Assembly (NCBI GenBank): GCA_019247515.1
Contig: JAFAOS010000398.1
Location: forward strand, 1 to 64,000
Source: Chloroflexota bacterium
Lineage (GTDB): Bacteria > Chloroflexota > UBA6077 > CF-72
Length of the DNA: 64,000 nucleotides
Reading direction: 5' to 3'
Part shown: in pieces, positions 9,790 through 19,639 of the stretch
How positions within the stretch are numbered: the stretch's first letter is position 1
Layout: each line of letters opens with the position of its first letter
Notes under the pieces: generated by a model
The model's input: only the letters and a program-made list of their open reading frames with translations
What the model was told of the DNA's origin: nothing
Databases searched by the model: none
Program-made: the position numbers and the translations under genes

Positions 9790-10923
9790 ATGTGTACGCG
9801 CAGTTTCAGGCTGGGCTGGGCGGGCGCCGCGGGGCTGCTCGCGGTACTGGTCCTGTTGGCGCCCGCGGAGGCTCAGACATCGACCATTGCCGCGCAGTCC
9901 GGCTGGGGCTACGGCTTCCAGGTCCAGCTCTGGCACTATGACCCCGTCGCTCGATCGAACGTCATCGGCGACGTGAAGCAGGCTGGCTTCAACTGGATCA
10001 CCGAACAGATGCAGTGGGACGCCATCGAGCTGTCGCCCGGCAATTACGACTGGACCGAGCTCGACCCAATTGTCAATGACGCCAACGCGGCCGGCCTGAA
10101 CATCATGCTCAGCTTCGCGCATGCGCCCGTGTTCTATCGCACGCCAGCCAGCGGTCTGATGCCAGGCGATCCGACCACCTACGGCGCCTTCCTTGGCGCG
10201 GTCGCGTCCCGCTACGCGGGCAAGATCCAGGCCTACGAGTTGTGGAACGAAGAGAACCTGGACCGTGAGGCAGGCACCGGCAACGTCGACCCCACGACCT
10301 ACCTGCCGCTCCTGGAGACGGGGTACACGAACATCAAAGCGGCCGATCCGAATGCGATGGTCCTGCTTGGGGCTCCGTCGCCGACCAGCTCGGACATCCC
10401 TGGTTCGGTCATCGACGACACGACCTATCTCCAGCAGTTGTATGCCATCAATGGCGGCGAAGTGAAAGGCTATTTCGACGTCCTCTCCGCGCACCCGAGC
10501 GGCTTCTCCAACCCACCCGACTGCACGCCCGACATGCCGTTCTGCAGCTTGTCGGGCGCCTGGAACACCGACGACAGCTTCTTCGCGTTTACGCGCACCA
10601 GCGAATACCACGACATCATGGTCCAGAACGGCGACAGCGCCAAGCAGATCTGGTTCACCGAGTTCGGCTACTGCTCGAATCCCACGCCGCCACCTGGTTA
10701 CGAATACTGCCGCTATGTCACGGAGGACCAGCAAGCCGAGTTCCTGCAAACGGCATACACGATGGCGCGCAACACGCCCTACGTCGGCGCGATGTTCCAG
10801 TGGAACCTGAACTTCCAGATGTCCGTGCCGCAGAGCGACGAAAAATGGGGCTTCGGCATCGTCGGCGCCGACTACAGCGGCCGCCCGGCGTACGGCCGGC
10901 TCCTGGGTATGCCCAAGCCGTAA
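9790..10923 (+). CDS. Secreted glycoside-hydrolase-like (beta/alpha)8 protein, clan-A type
   Basis: Signal peptide LGWAGAAGLLAVLVLLAPAEAQ; IQAYELWNEENLDRE (acid/base Glu) and IWFTEFGYC (nucleophile Glu). Confidence 0.7.
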   Translation: MCTRSFRLGWAGAAGLLAVLVLLAPAEAQTSTIAAQSGWGYGFQVQLWHYDPVARSNVIGDVKQAGFNWITEQMQWDAIELSPGNYDWTELDPIVNDANAAGLNIMLSFAHAPVFYRTPASGLMPGDPTTYGAFLGAVASRYAGKIQAYELWNEENLDREAGTGNVDPTTYLPLLETGYTNIKAADPNAMVLLGAPSPTSSDIPGSVIDDTTYLQQLYAINGGEVKGYFDVLSAHPSGFSNPPDCTPDMPFCSLSGAWNTDDSFFAFTRTSEYHDIMVQNGDSAKQIWFTEFGYCSNPTPPPGYEYCRYVTEDQQAEFLQTAYTMARNTPYVGAMFQWNLNFQMSVPQSDEKWGFGIVGADYSGRPAYGRLLGMPKP

Positions 10924-10934
10924 GCCGCGGACGA

Positions 10935-10957
10935 CTCCCTCTCCCTCTGGGAGAGGT
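10935..10957 (+). repeat. REP-like palindromic element, unit 2
   Basis: ctccctctccctctgggagaggt; same palindrome core, no GTGAGGG tail. Confidence 0.75.
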
Positions 10958-11018
10958 GCATAGAATGACGTCTCAGTATGGAGACTCAACACCAGAGAGT
11001 CGGATTCAAGGTGCGCGC

Positions 11019-12005
11019 ATGAGCCGCTACCGCGTGCTGTACACCGACCGGGGTGACTACTCGCACGACTTCAGCCTCGAAGAACCGATCTACGCGGCAA
11101 TTGACGCCGAGATCGTCGACGCACGCCTGGACCACAACGCCATCGACTGGGACAGGTACACGCGGCTCCTGTCTGACGCCGATGCGCTCATCTGCTTCCG
11201 CATGCCGGTCGATCGTCGGGCACTCGACGCGGCGCCCAAGCTCAAGGTCGCCGTGCGTGCCGGTGTGGGGTACGAGAACTTCGACCTGGGCGCTTTTGCA
11301 CAACGTGGAATCCCCGCCTGCAATGTGCCGGACTATGGCAGTGAGGAAGTGGCGCTCCACGCGCTGTCGATGATGCTGGCGCTACGTCGGCGCGTGGTGT
11401 ACTTCGACCGCACGCTGCGCGAGGGCTACTGGCGCGGCGCGCCCGGCAACCTGCCGATGTGGCGGCTGACCAATCAGACTGCTGGCATCGTCGGCCTCGG
11501 GCGCATCGGCAAGGAATTCGCCAAACGCGCGCGGGTGCTGTTCGGTACCGTGCTCGCCTGCGACCCGTACATTCCGGCCGAAGCGTTCACTGCGGCGGGC
11601 GTGAAATCCGTCAGCCTTGACGAGCTGCTTCGACGGGCCGACAACGTCACCCTGCACGTGCCGCTGTCCACGCGGACTCGCCACCTCATTGGCGCGCGCG
11701 AGCTCGGATTGATGAAGCCAACCGCGGTGGTGGTCAATACCTCGCGTGGCGCGGTGGTGGACCAGATGGCGCTGGCGGATGCGCTCAGGTCCGGCACGAT
11801 CGAGGGCGCCGCGTGCGACGTCTGGGAATATGAGCCAGCGAAATTGGATCACCCGCTGTTCAAGTGCGACAATTTCATCGGCTCGCCCCACGTGGCGGGC
11901 CTGTCCGTCGAAGGCCAGAACGACAATCGGACCAAGCAGGCGCAGGAAGTAGTGCGGGTGCTCTCGGGTGAGCCGCCGCGCAACCCGGTGGTGCCGGAGG
12001 ACTGA
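11019..12005 (+). CDS. D-isomer-specific 2-hydroxyacid dehydrogenase
   Basis: AGIVGLGRIGKEFAKRARVLFGTVLACDPY NAD-binding motif; VNTSRGAVVDQMALADAL; SPHVAG. Confidence 0.9.
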   Translation: MSRYRVLYTDRGDYSHDFSLEEPIYAAIDAEIVDARLDHNAIDWDRYTRLLSDADALICFRMPVDRRALDAAPKLKVAVRAGVGYENFDLGAFAQRGIPACNVPDYGSEEVALHALSMMLALRRRVVYFDRTLREGYWRGAPGNLPMWRLTNQTAGIVGLGRIGKEFAKRARVLFGTVLACDPYIPAEAFTAAGVKSVSLDELLRRADNVTLHVPLSTRTRHLIGARELGLMKPTAVVVNTSRGAVVDQMALADALRSGTIEGAACDVWEYEPAKLDHPLFKCDNFIGSPHVAGLSVEGQNDNRTKQAQEVVRVLSGEPPRNPVVPED

Positions 12006-12007
12006 GC

Positions 12008-12637
12008 ATGACGGTTGGTGTGGAGCAGTCGAGGATCACGACGATCGAACAACTCGAGGCGCTGTACGGTGAGCCCAGCCAGGCGTCACGGGTCAAGGAA
12101 GTGTCGTGGATCACGCCGCACTATCGAGCGATGATCGAGGCTTCGCCGTTCGCGGTGCTGGGCACGAGCGGACCGGAGGGTCTGGACTGCTCGCCGCGCG
12201 GCGATCTGCCGGGTTTCGTGCGGGTTGCCGATGACAAGACGCTGCTGCTGCCCGACCGCCGCGGCAACAACCGGGCGGATTCGCTGCGCAACATCATTCG
12301 CGATCCGCGGGTGGCGCTCTTGTTTTTCCTCCCGGGGCTCGACTATACGCTGCGCGTGAACGGCCGTGCGTATCTCAGCACGGACTCCGGGTTGCTCCAG
12401 TCATTCGTGATGGAGGGCAAGGCGCCCCGGTGCGTGGTGGTCATCGAGGCGGACGCGGTATTTTTCCAGTGTGCCCGGGCGCTGCTGCGCTCCGACCTGT
12501 GGAACTCGGCGAAGCACCTCGACCCGAGCCAGTTGCCCACCAGCGGCCAGATCCTGGCCGCGCTGAGCAACGGCACGTGCGGCGGCGAAGCCTACGACAA
12601 GGATTGGCCCACCCGCGCCCGCAAGAGTCTGTGGTAG
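12008..12637 (+). CDS. Pyridoxamine 5'-phosphate oxidase-like flavin/F420-binding protein
   Basis: FAVLGTSGPEGLDCSPRGDLPGFVRVADDKTLLLPDRRGNNRADSLRNIIRDPRVALLFFLPG. Confidence 0.85.
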   Translation: MTVGVEQSRITTIEQLEALYGEPSQASRVKEVSWITPHYRAMIEASPFAVLGTSGPEGLDCSPRGDLPGFVRVADDKTLLLPDRRGNNRADSLRNIIRDPRVALLFFLPGLDYTLRVNGRAYLSTDSGLLQSFVMEGKAPRCVVVIEADAVFFQCARALLRSDLWNSAKHLDPSQLPTSGQILAALSNGTCGGEAYDKDWPTRARKSLW

Positions 12638-12694
12638 GTCGCGAAGCAATCTGTAGCTGCGCGTAACAAGTTCAGAAAAAAACTGTCGACGTGT

Positions 12695-12955
12695 TTAGTG
12701 GACTTGCTTGTGTTTGGCGCCGCCGCGACGTAGCGACGCGCTCTCGCCTGAGAGCGTCGGCGGCTGGGTCGAGACGATGGTCCAGCGCGTATCGCCGATC
12801 AGCACCAGGGTGCGGGTCGCGTCCACGACCGCGGCGGCGGGCGAGACTTTCAGTTGTGCCAGGAGCGCCTCGACGGCCGCCTGTCGCGTTTCGGCTTGGA
12901 GCTGAAACTCGCGTCCGGTGCGCCGCTGGCCTTCCAGCTCGATCGCCTTGAACGT
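12695..12955 (-). CDS. Small hypothetical protein; start apparently ACG after a perfect Shine-Dalgarno
   Basis: AGGAGGT at 12967-12961 with 5-nt spacing before ACG TTC AAG GCG; translation TFKAIELEGQRRTGREFQLQAETRQAAVEALLAQLKVSP...; follows the 12967 stop. Confidence 0.45.
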   Translation of the reverse strand, partial: TFKAIELEGQRRTGREFQLQAETRQAAVEALLAQLKVSPAAAVVDATRTLVLIGDTRWTIVSTQPPTLSGESASLRRGGAKHKQVH

Positions 12956-12966
12956 AGCTGACCTCC

Positions 12967-14862
12967 TCAGTTGGCGGCGGTCAGCCCACGGTCCTGCGCC
13001 GACTGGACGAACGAGTTGTCGATGATCGTGCTCGGATCGAAGCCGTTCAGCCGGTCGTTCGATTGCGCCAGCAGCTCCAGCGAGTCGCTGAACGCCGCGG
13101 GCCGCACCCACGGCACCACCGCGTAGACATTCGCCACGCCCCACTGCGCCGTCTGCGTCGCCGTATCGGAGTCGAGATTCAGCCACTTCGCCAGCGACAA
13201 CGAGCCGACATCCGGACGCGAGCGCACCTCGTTGAGCCCCTGGATCTCCGCGTCCACGAAGCGCTGGACCAGGTCGCGGTTGGCATCTCGCCAGTCACGG
13301 CGGACCACCATCGCATTGTTCAGGTTGGGTAGACCACTGGCGGCCAGGTTGTACAGGGACGGGAAGCCGGCCGCTTTCAACGGCAGCGACGTCGGCGGCG
13401 CATCGACTTCCGCCTGGATTGCCCCGCTCTGCAGAGCGGCGGATCGGTTCTGGCCGTTGCCGACCGCGATGATCGTCACGTCGGTGCTGGGGTCCAGTCC
13501 GAAGTGCTTGAGCACCACGCGCGTCGCAACGTCGGACGACGAGCCGAAATTGCTGATGCCAATCGTCTTGCCCTTCAACTGGCTGGGATCGGTGATCGAC
13601 GGGTCCACCAGCAGCTCGTACGGGTAGACGGCGATGGGGTCCGCCAGCACCACCAGGTCGGCGCCGGTGGTCACCGCGCCCAGGATGTCCGATCCGCCCA
13701 GGAAGGCGATGTTCGTCGAGCCGGACAGCAGGCCCGCAACGCCACTGGTGCTCGGAATGTACTGGGCGTCCACCTGGATGTCGTTCTGGGCGAAATAGCC
13801 ATTGTCGATGGCGGTCCACAGCGGCAACGGACTGGACGACATCTCCGAATAGCTGACGAGCACGTGCGTTGGCGAATCTGCCTGCGCCACGCCGCCGAAG
13901 ACCATCGACAGCGCCAGCAGCAGCGTCGCGAACACGATCACCAGCCTGCCGCGCACGCCACCCGCGCTCAGCTTCTGCTGGGCGGCGCCCGCCTCCGAAG
14001 GCGGAACGGTCTGCGCCACTCGGAGCGTCAGCGCGCCCGAGGCCACCTGGTCCGCCAGCCCCTGCAGCGCGGCCTGATTCTGGGCGTAGTCGCTCACCCG
14101 CACCTGGTGGACGTGGATGCCGCGCTCGGGTTCGCCCTCGAACGCGCGGACGGCCGCGACATGGCCTCCGTCTCGCACGCAGCCGAGAATCGGGCGGCCG
14201 ATCACGGCCGCGTCGAGCACGCCGTCCACGCCTTGCGGCGCGATCTTGCGCACGGCGGAGGCCAGGTCGGCGTCGCGCGCGACGAAGTCCTGCGCGCCGA
14301 GCCCGCGCACCAGCGCCTCATCGGACGCGGCCGAAACGCCGACCACCCGCAAGCCGTCGGCCACGCCGAGCTGGACGCCGTAGCCGCCAACGGCGCCTGC
14401 CGCGCCCGTGACGAGCAGTGTCTGGCCTCGGGCCAGGCCCATCAGGTCCAGCGCTCGCCGGACCGTGAGGCCATTCATCGGCAGGGTGGCGGCCAGTTCC
14501 AGGCTCACGCCCTCCGGCACGCGCACGACGGAATTGGAAGGCACCACCGCGTACTCGGCTTGCGCTCCGCGGCCGGTCCGCATCGGCACGACGATGGCCA
14601 GCACTCGCTCGCCGACCTGCCACGGGCCGCCCTGTCCCGCGGCGTCGACGGTGCCGGCCAGCTCCATCCCCGCGACATACGGCGGAGTCAGTTTTTGCAG
14701 CTCCGCGGCGCGGCCTCCGGAGCGCATGCCAATGTCCGTGGGATTGACGGTTGCCGCCGCGACGCGTATGCGAACCTCGCCCGGGCCGGGCTCTGGCACC
14801 GGCAGGTCCGCGACCTGCATCACTTCGGGTCCTCCGAAGCGCGAAAACGCGACGGCTTTCAC
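12967..14862 (-). CDS. Fusion ORF: MDR/quinone-oxidoreductase-like domain followed by NMT1/SsuA-like substrate-binding domain
   Basis: N-part MKAVAFSRFGGPEVMQVADLPVPEPGPGEVRIRVAAATVNPTDIGMRSG; C-part TAIDNGYFAQNDIQVDAQYIPSTSGVAGLLSGSTNIAFLGGSDIL; continuous frame through GGVRGRLVIVFATLLLALSMVFGGVAQA. Confidence 0.75.
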   Translation of the reverse strand: MKAVAFSRFGGPEVMQVADLPVPEPGPGEVRIRVAAATVNPTDIGMRSGGRAAELQKLTPPYVAGMELAGTVDAAGQGGPWQVGERVLAIVVPMRTGRGAQAEYAVVPSNSVVRVPEGVSLELAATLPMNGLTVRRALDLMGLARGQTLLVTGAAGAVGGYGVQLGVADGLRVVGVSAASDEALVRGLGAQDFVARDADLASAVRKIAPQGVDGVLDAAVIGRPILGCVRDGGHVAAVRAFEGEPERGIHVHQVRVSDYAQNQAALQGLADQVASGALTLRVAQTVPPSEAGAAQQKLSAGGVRGRLVIVFATLLLALSMVFGGVAQADSPTHVLVSYSEMSSSPLPLWTAIDNGYFAQNDIQVDAQYIPSTSGVAGLLSGSTNIAFLGGSDILGAVTTGADLVVLADPIAVYPYELLVDPSITDPSQLKGKTIGISNFGSSSDVATRVVLKHFGLDPSTDVTIIAVGNGQNRSAALQSGAIQAEVDAPPTSLPLKAAGFPSLYNLAASGLPNLNNAMVVRRDWRDANRDLVQRFVDAEIQGLNEVRSRPDVGSLSLAKWLNLDSDTATQTAQWGVANVYAVVPWVRPAAFSDSLELLAQSNDRLNGFDPSTIIDNSFVQSAQDRGLTAAN

Positions 14863-17126
14863 AACCCGCCTCCGTCCAGGACCTCGAGGACGCGTTCCGC
14901 GGTCAGCGGAATCTGGGTGACCCGCGCGCCGCTGGCCGCCGCGACCGCGTTGGCAACCGCCGGCGCGACGCTGGTGTTGGTCAGCTCACCCGCCGCTTTG
15001 CCGCCCAGCGGTCCGGGTCCGGATGCGGGGTCGTGGATGAGGACCGTTCTGAAGGGCGGCGTGTCCATCGGACACGGCAACTTGTAGTCGCCCAGGGAGG
15101 GAGTCGTGATGCGGCCGTCCTCGACGCTCAGCTCCTCCATGAGCGCGGCGCCGATGCCGAACATCAGCCCGCCATCCAGTTGGCCCTGGTGGGCGACCGG
15201 ATTGATGATCGTGCCCACATCGGCCACCAGCAGCACGTCGTCGATGGTCACGCTGCCGGTTTCGCGATCGACGCCGGCCTGCACCACGTAGCCGGCAAAC
15301 TCGAAGTCGCCCGGCTCGCCCGCTTTGTGCGTGCCGTCGTACGCGCCGCGGACCTCGACCGGCGGACCCTTGGCGATCTCGTCGGCCACTTCCTCGAACG
15401 CCGCCGAGGTGTCGCCGACCACAAAACGGTCTTCCTCCAGGCGGACCTCGCCGGCCGGCCAGCCCATGGCTTCGGCGGCCAGCTCCTCCAGGCGCGTCTT
15501 CATCTCGGTCGCGCCGGCCTGTGCGGCGCGGCCCAGGATGTGCGTGGTGCGCTGCCCGCCCACACCCGGATCCGGCGCGGGTCCAGACGTATCCGCGTGA
15601 CGAATCACGACCCGTCGCGGATCGACGGACATCACCGCGGCGGCTACACGACGCAGCACGGTATACGCGCCGCCGCCCTGGTCGGCGACACCGGTGATCA
15701 CTTCCACTTCGCCGCCTTCCAGCAGCCGCATCACCACCGCAGTCGCGCCCGCGCCGATGTGCCGCACGCCGAGCGAGACGCCGCGGCCGTGTCCCGCCGG
15801 CAACGGGCTGTGCCAGTTGGATTCGCGTTCCAGCGCATCGAGCACTTCGACCGCACGGGCGCGGTGGACGCGCTCACCGGTCACGCTAGGCTCGCCATCC
15901 CGCAGCGCATTGCGACGCCGCAATTCAATCGGGTCGATACCCAGCGCGGAGGCAATCATGTCGACGTGGCATTCGCTGGCGAACATGGATTGGGGATCGC
16001 CCGGCGCGCGCATCGAGCCGCCCGGAATGCTGTTGGTGTACACCGCTTTGGCTTCGAGTCGCGTGACCGGCACGTGGTAGGCCGTGAGCGTGTTGTGGGC
16101 CGGCACCACCAGCGCCGGACTGACTTTGCCGGCCGCGTAGGCGCCGCCGTCGATGATCGCCTCGGACTCGTGGGCCAGGAACTTGCCATCGCGACTGACC
16201 GCGGTCCGCAGGCGCATGATCGCCGAATGACGCGAGTTGCTGGCTTGCAATTCGTCGGCGTACGTCATCACGGCTTTGATCGGTCGACCAGTAGCGCGCG
16301 CTAGGAAGTAGCCGGTGAACTCGTCGATCGACAGACCCTTGCCGCCGAAGTCACCCCCGATGAACGTGGTGTCGATGACGATGCGAGATTCCGGTAGATC
16401 CAGGGCAGTCGCCAGTTGCTGACGGACCGCCGCCGGCGATTTGTTGGTGTTGACGATGCGGACGCGGTCCTCCTCGTCCATCCACACCACGCACGCGCGC
16501 GGCTCCAGGAAACCCTGGAATTCGCGAGCGGTGGAAAAAGTGTGCTCGAAGACGTGATCCGCGCGCTGGAAAACCGCCTCCAGCGTTTCGCCCGTCTCGG
16601 ATTTCTCCACGACCGAATATCCGTGCATGTTCGGATGGGACGTCTTTGGCCGTTTCCCACCACTCAGAACCTTGTACGAATCGACGTCCGGGTGCAGGAT
16701 GGGCGCGTCATCGTCGAGCGCATTGTCCAGGGTGACCAGGGGCAGATCCTCATACTCGACCTGCACCCGGCGGGCGGCCTCCTCGGCGATCTCGCGCGAC
16801 TCGGCGGCGACGGCGGCCACACGGTCGCCGACGATGCGCACGCGGTCCTTCGCCAGGGCCGGCCAGTCCAGCAGCCTGCGCCCGACACACACGTCGCCGA
16901 TGTCGGCCCCGGTCAGGACGGCGTGGACGCCAGGCAGGTCGCGAGCGGCGGAGGTATCGACTGACACGATCCGCGCGTGCGGACGATCGCTGCGCGTGTA
17001 CGCCATCCACAACATGCCCGGCATGTTGAGGTCGGCGGTGTAGCGCGCCGCGCCCGTGACCTTGAGCGGACCTTCGACGCGGTACTCCGGTTCGGCCAAC
17101 AGTGCTGGTTGCTCGAGGACCTGCAT
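14859..17126 (-). CDS. Xanthine dehydrogenase-family molybdopterin-binding large subunit
   Basis: VTGAARYTADLNMPGMLWMAYTRSDRPHARI; FIGGDFGGKG; PGGSMRAPGDPQSMFASECHVDMIA; GGKAAGELTNTSVAPAVANAV; stop/start overlap with both neighbours. Confidence 0.9.
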   Translation of the reverse strand: MQVLEQPALLAEPEYRVEGPLKVTGAARYTADLNMPGMLWMAYTRSDRPHARIVSVDTSAARDLPGVHAVLTGADIGDVCVGRRLLDWPALAKDRVRIVGDRVAAVAAESREIAEEAARRVQVEYEDLPLVTLDNALDDDAPILHPDVDSYKVLSGGKRPKTSHPNMHGYSVVEKSETGETLEAVFQRADHVFEHTFSTAREFQGFLEPRACVVWMDEEDRVRIVNTNKSPAAVRQQLATALDLPESRIVIDTTFIGGDFGGKGLSIDEFTGYFLARATGRPIKAVMTYADELQASNSRHSAIMRLRTAVSRDGKFLAHESEAIIDGGAYAAGKVSPALVVPAHNTLTAYHVPVTRLEAKAVYTNSIPGGSMRAPGDPQSMFASECHVDMIASALGIDPIELRRRNALRDGEPSVTGERVHRARAVEVLDALERESNWHSPLPAGHGRGVSLGVRHIGAGATAVVMRLLEGGEVEVITGVADQGGGAYTVLRRVAAAVMSVDPRRVVIRHADTSGPAPDPGVGGQRTTHILGRAAQAGATEMKTRLEELAAEAMGWPAGEVRLEEDRFVVGDTSAAFEEVADEIAKGPPVEVRGAYDGTHKAGEPGDFEFAGYVVQAGVDRETGSVTIDDVLLVADVGTIINPVAHQGQLDGGLMFGIGAALMEELSVEDGRITTPSLGDYKLPCPMDTPPFRTVLIHDPASGPGPLGGKAAGELTNTSVAPAVANAVAAASGARVTQIPLTAERVLEVLDGGGL

Positions 17127-17641
17127 CAACGGACTCCCACTGCCTCGCGCGGCACCGGTTGTGGACCTGCTTCGGCGGCGGCGAGGATGCTCTCGACGAT
17201 CTTGTAGTACCCGGTGCAGCGGCACAGGTTGCCCATCATCCAGTGCTTGACCTCATCGGAGGTCGGGTGCGGATTTTCCTGCAGCAGGGCCGTTGCGGCG
17301 ATGATCTGGCCCGGCGTGCAGATACCGCACTGGAAGCCGCCGAAGCGGATGAAGGCGTCCTGCAGCGCGGTCAGGTGCTCCTCGTCGGGCGCCAGGCCCT
17401 CGATGGTGGTGACGCGGGCGCCCTCGACGCATACCGCCGGCAGCAGGCACGCGCTCATGACCTGGCCATCGACCAGCACGCTGCACGCGCCGCACACGCC
17501 AACGCTGCAGCCCTCCTTCGTGCCCGTGAGTCCGAGGTCGTCGCGCAACAGGTCGATCAGGCGGCGGTTCGCGCGTATGGACACCTCGCGCGGGACTCCG
17601 TTGAGCTCAAAGCGCACGACGTGCGAGTTTGCCATGGTCAC
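17126..17641 (-). CDS. [2Fe-2S] small subunit of molybdenum hydroxylase
   Basis: TKEGCSVGVCGACSVLVDGQVMSAC and FQCGICTPGQ...NLCRCTGYYKIVES cluster motifs. Confidence 0.93.
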   Translation of the reverse strand: MTMANSHVVRFELNGVPREVSIRANRRLIDLLRDDLGLTGTKEGCSVGVCGACSVLVDGQVMSACLLPAVCVEGARVTTIEGLAPDEEHLTALQDAFIRFGGFQCGICTPGQIIAATALLQENPHPTSDEVKHWMMGNLCRCTGYYKIVESILAAAEAGPQPVPREAVGVR

Positions 17642-17681
17642 CTCCCCATCCTACTGCTCTGATGTACCCTGCCTACGGTCA

Positions 17682-19634
17682 ATGTCACGTCTGGTCGCCG
17701 TCCTGGTTGGCGCAGCGGTCGCGCTCGCGCTGCTCGCCCCGCTGGCATCGGCCGACCCGTTGACTGGCGCCGTCGACACCCCGCCATCGCCGGCAAGTGC
17801 GTCGCGCATCTCGGCGGCCGACCCGCTGAATGGCGGTTTTCTGGTGCTCAACATGCACGGCATGTTGTTTCACCCCGACACCACCGACATTGGCGAGGAC
17901 CTGAACTACGCGCGCTGGCTGGGCGGTGGCATCGTGCGCGTGTTTGCCACCGACAGTAGCGGTAGCCACGCCTGGGATGGGGCGCGCGTTGGAGCGCGCA
18001 TTGCCGAGATCGCGCCGATGCTGCGAGCGGCTCACCTGCGGCTGATCGTCGCGCTGGTCAACAACCACGCGGCCGTGCCCGGCGAATCGCCCGGCAGTGT
18101 TGGCTGGATGGACAATTACGTCCAACTCCTGCTGCCGTTCTACACGACCAACTGGCGTGGCGCGTATTACACCTTCGTTCACGACCTGATCTCGACGGTC
18201 GAGATCTCCAACGACCAGGACGTGATCTATGCCTGGGAGCTGGGCAACGAGCTTCACACCCCCCGGCAGCCTGACGCGTTGATTCCGTTCATCTCGCAAG
18301 ACGCGGCCTACGTGCGCCAGCTCGATCCCGTAACGCCGATCTTTCCAGGCACCATGGGCGCCAACCACGTGGAGCCGGGAAACCCCAGTTCGTCCATCGC
18401 GCGCTGGCTGTACTGCGAAGCGCCGGTGGACGCGTACACGCTGCACGCGTACGACTGGGTCAGCCGTCAACGTCCCGGCGACATGCCCATCGACTGGGAC
18501 CTCGACAACATCGTTTCCCAGCCCTGCGACAATGGCCGCCGCTTGCCGGTGATTGTCGAGGAGCTCGGTACCTCGCGTGCCCTGCCGGGGGTGTACACCG
18601 CCGACGACGAGGCCGGCCGACTGCAGCAGGAGCAGCGCCAGATCGCGTTCGTGCGGGGTAATCCACAGGTGATCGGCTGGGGCGTGTGGAATGCCGAGAG
18701 TCCGCGCCTGGTGGATCGCACGTTCGTCGACACGCGGCGCGGTTTGACCTCGTATGGCTCGAGCCAGCAGGGCGGCGGATCGTGTTACGACCCGCGCCCG
18801 GACCCCGCACCCGGCGTACGCTGCCAGCTCGAACAGGTGCTGCGGGGGTCACATTTCGCGCGCGTCGCCGCGACCAACACCTGGACGGCCAGCCCGGGCA
18901 ACACCAGCACGGACCCGCTTCAGGGACAGGTCGATCCGTTATCCGGCGGGGACCTCGGCGCCAGCACGCTCACCCTCAACGGCTGGCTCGTGGACCCGGA
19001 CGCGAGCGGTTCGACCGGCATCGACGGGCTCGACGTCTATCAGGGCAGCGATCCAACCACCGCTACCTTGCTGACCGGTGCCCAGCTTGGGCTGACCCGT
19101 TCCGATCCGGCGTCGATCGTCGCCAATCCGGATTGGGCCAGGCCCGGCTTTTCGATCAACCTGCCGCTCGACAACCTGCCAGCCGGACCCACCACCCTGA
19201 CGCTGGCGGCCCGCACCCACAATCGCGGCACCTGGCTCAGCAGCCTGGCCGTCGTGGTTCCCAACCTTGGCTCGATCCTTCCGCCGGTGATTGCCGTCGC
19301 GTCGGCGCCAACACCGTCCGTCGCGACGCTGCCAGCCGCATCCTTCCGCGCGGAGGTGGAGTCGCCGCAGCCGAACGACCAGGTCAGCCGCAGTTTCGTC
19401 GTGCAGGTGCTGGCGCAGGGCGCGGACCACGTCGACATCTACCTGGAGCCTGACCGCGACTTCGGCGGACACCTGGTGGGCTCGGCCACCGTGCCGATCG
19501 GGGTCGCCGCGAACAATCCCGTGAAGATCCTGGTGAACGCTCCGCCCGAGGGTCACACGTTGTACGTGCACGTGGGCTCGTCCGTCTCTGGTCAGCAACA
19601 GGTGCTGACCGTTCCGATCGTGGTTCACTCCTGA
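17682..19634 (+). CDS. Secreted glycoside-hydrolase-like protein with C-terminal Ig-like region
   Basis: Signal MSRLVAVLVGAAVALALLAPLASA; VIYAWELGNELHTP; LPVIVEELGTSRAL; C-terminal beta-rich repeats. Confidence 0.65.
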   Translation: MSRLVAVLVGAAVALALLAPLASADPLTGAVDTPPSPASASRISAADPLNGGFLVLNMHGMLFHPDTTDIGEDLNYARWLGGGIVRVFATDSSGSHAWDGARVGARIAEIAPMLRAAHLRLIVALVNNHAAVPGESPGSVGWMDNYVQLLLPFYTTNWRGAYYTFVHDLISTVEISNDQDVIYAWELGNELHTPRQPDALIPFISQDAAYVRQLDPVTPIFPGTMGANHVEPGNPSSSIARWLYCEAPVDAYTLHAYDWVSRQRPGDMPIDWDLDNIVSQPCDNGRRLPVIVEELGTSRALPGVYTADDEAGRLQQEQRQIAFVRGNPQVIGWGVWNAESPRLVDRTFVDTRRGLTSYGSSQQGGGSCYDPRPDPAPGVRCQLEQVLRGSHFARVAATNTWTASPGNTSTDPLQGQVDPLSGGDLGASTLTLNGWLVDPDASGSTGIDGLDVYQGSDPTTATLLTGAQLGLTRSDPASIVANPDWARPGFSINLPLDNLPAGPTTLTLAARTHNRGTWLSSLAVVVPNLGSILPPVIAVASAPTPSVATLPAASFRAEVESPQPNDQVSRSFVVQVLAQGADHVDIYLEPDRDFGGHLVGSATVPIGVAANNPVKILVNAPPEGHTLYVHVGSSVSGQQQVLTVPIVVHS

Positions 19635-19639
19635 CAGAC

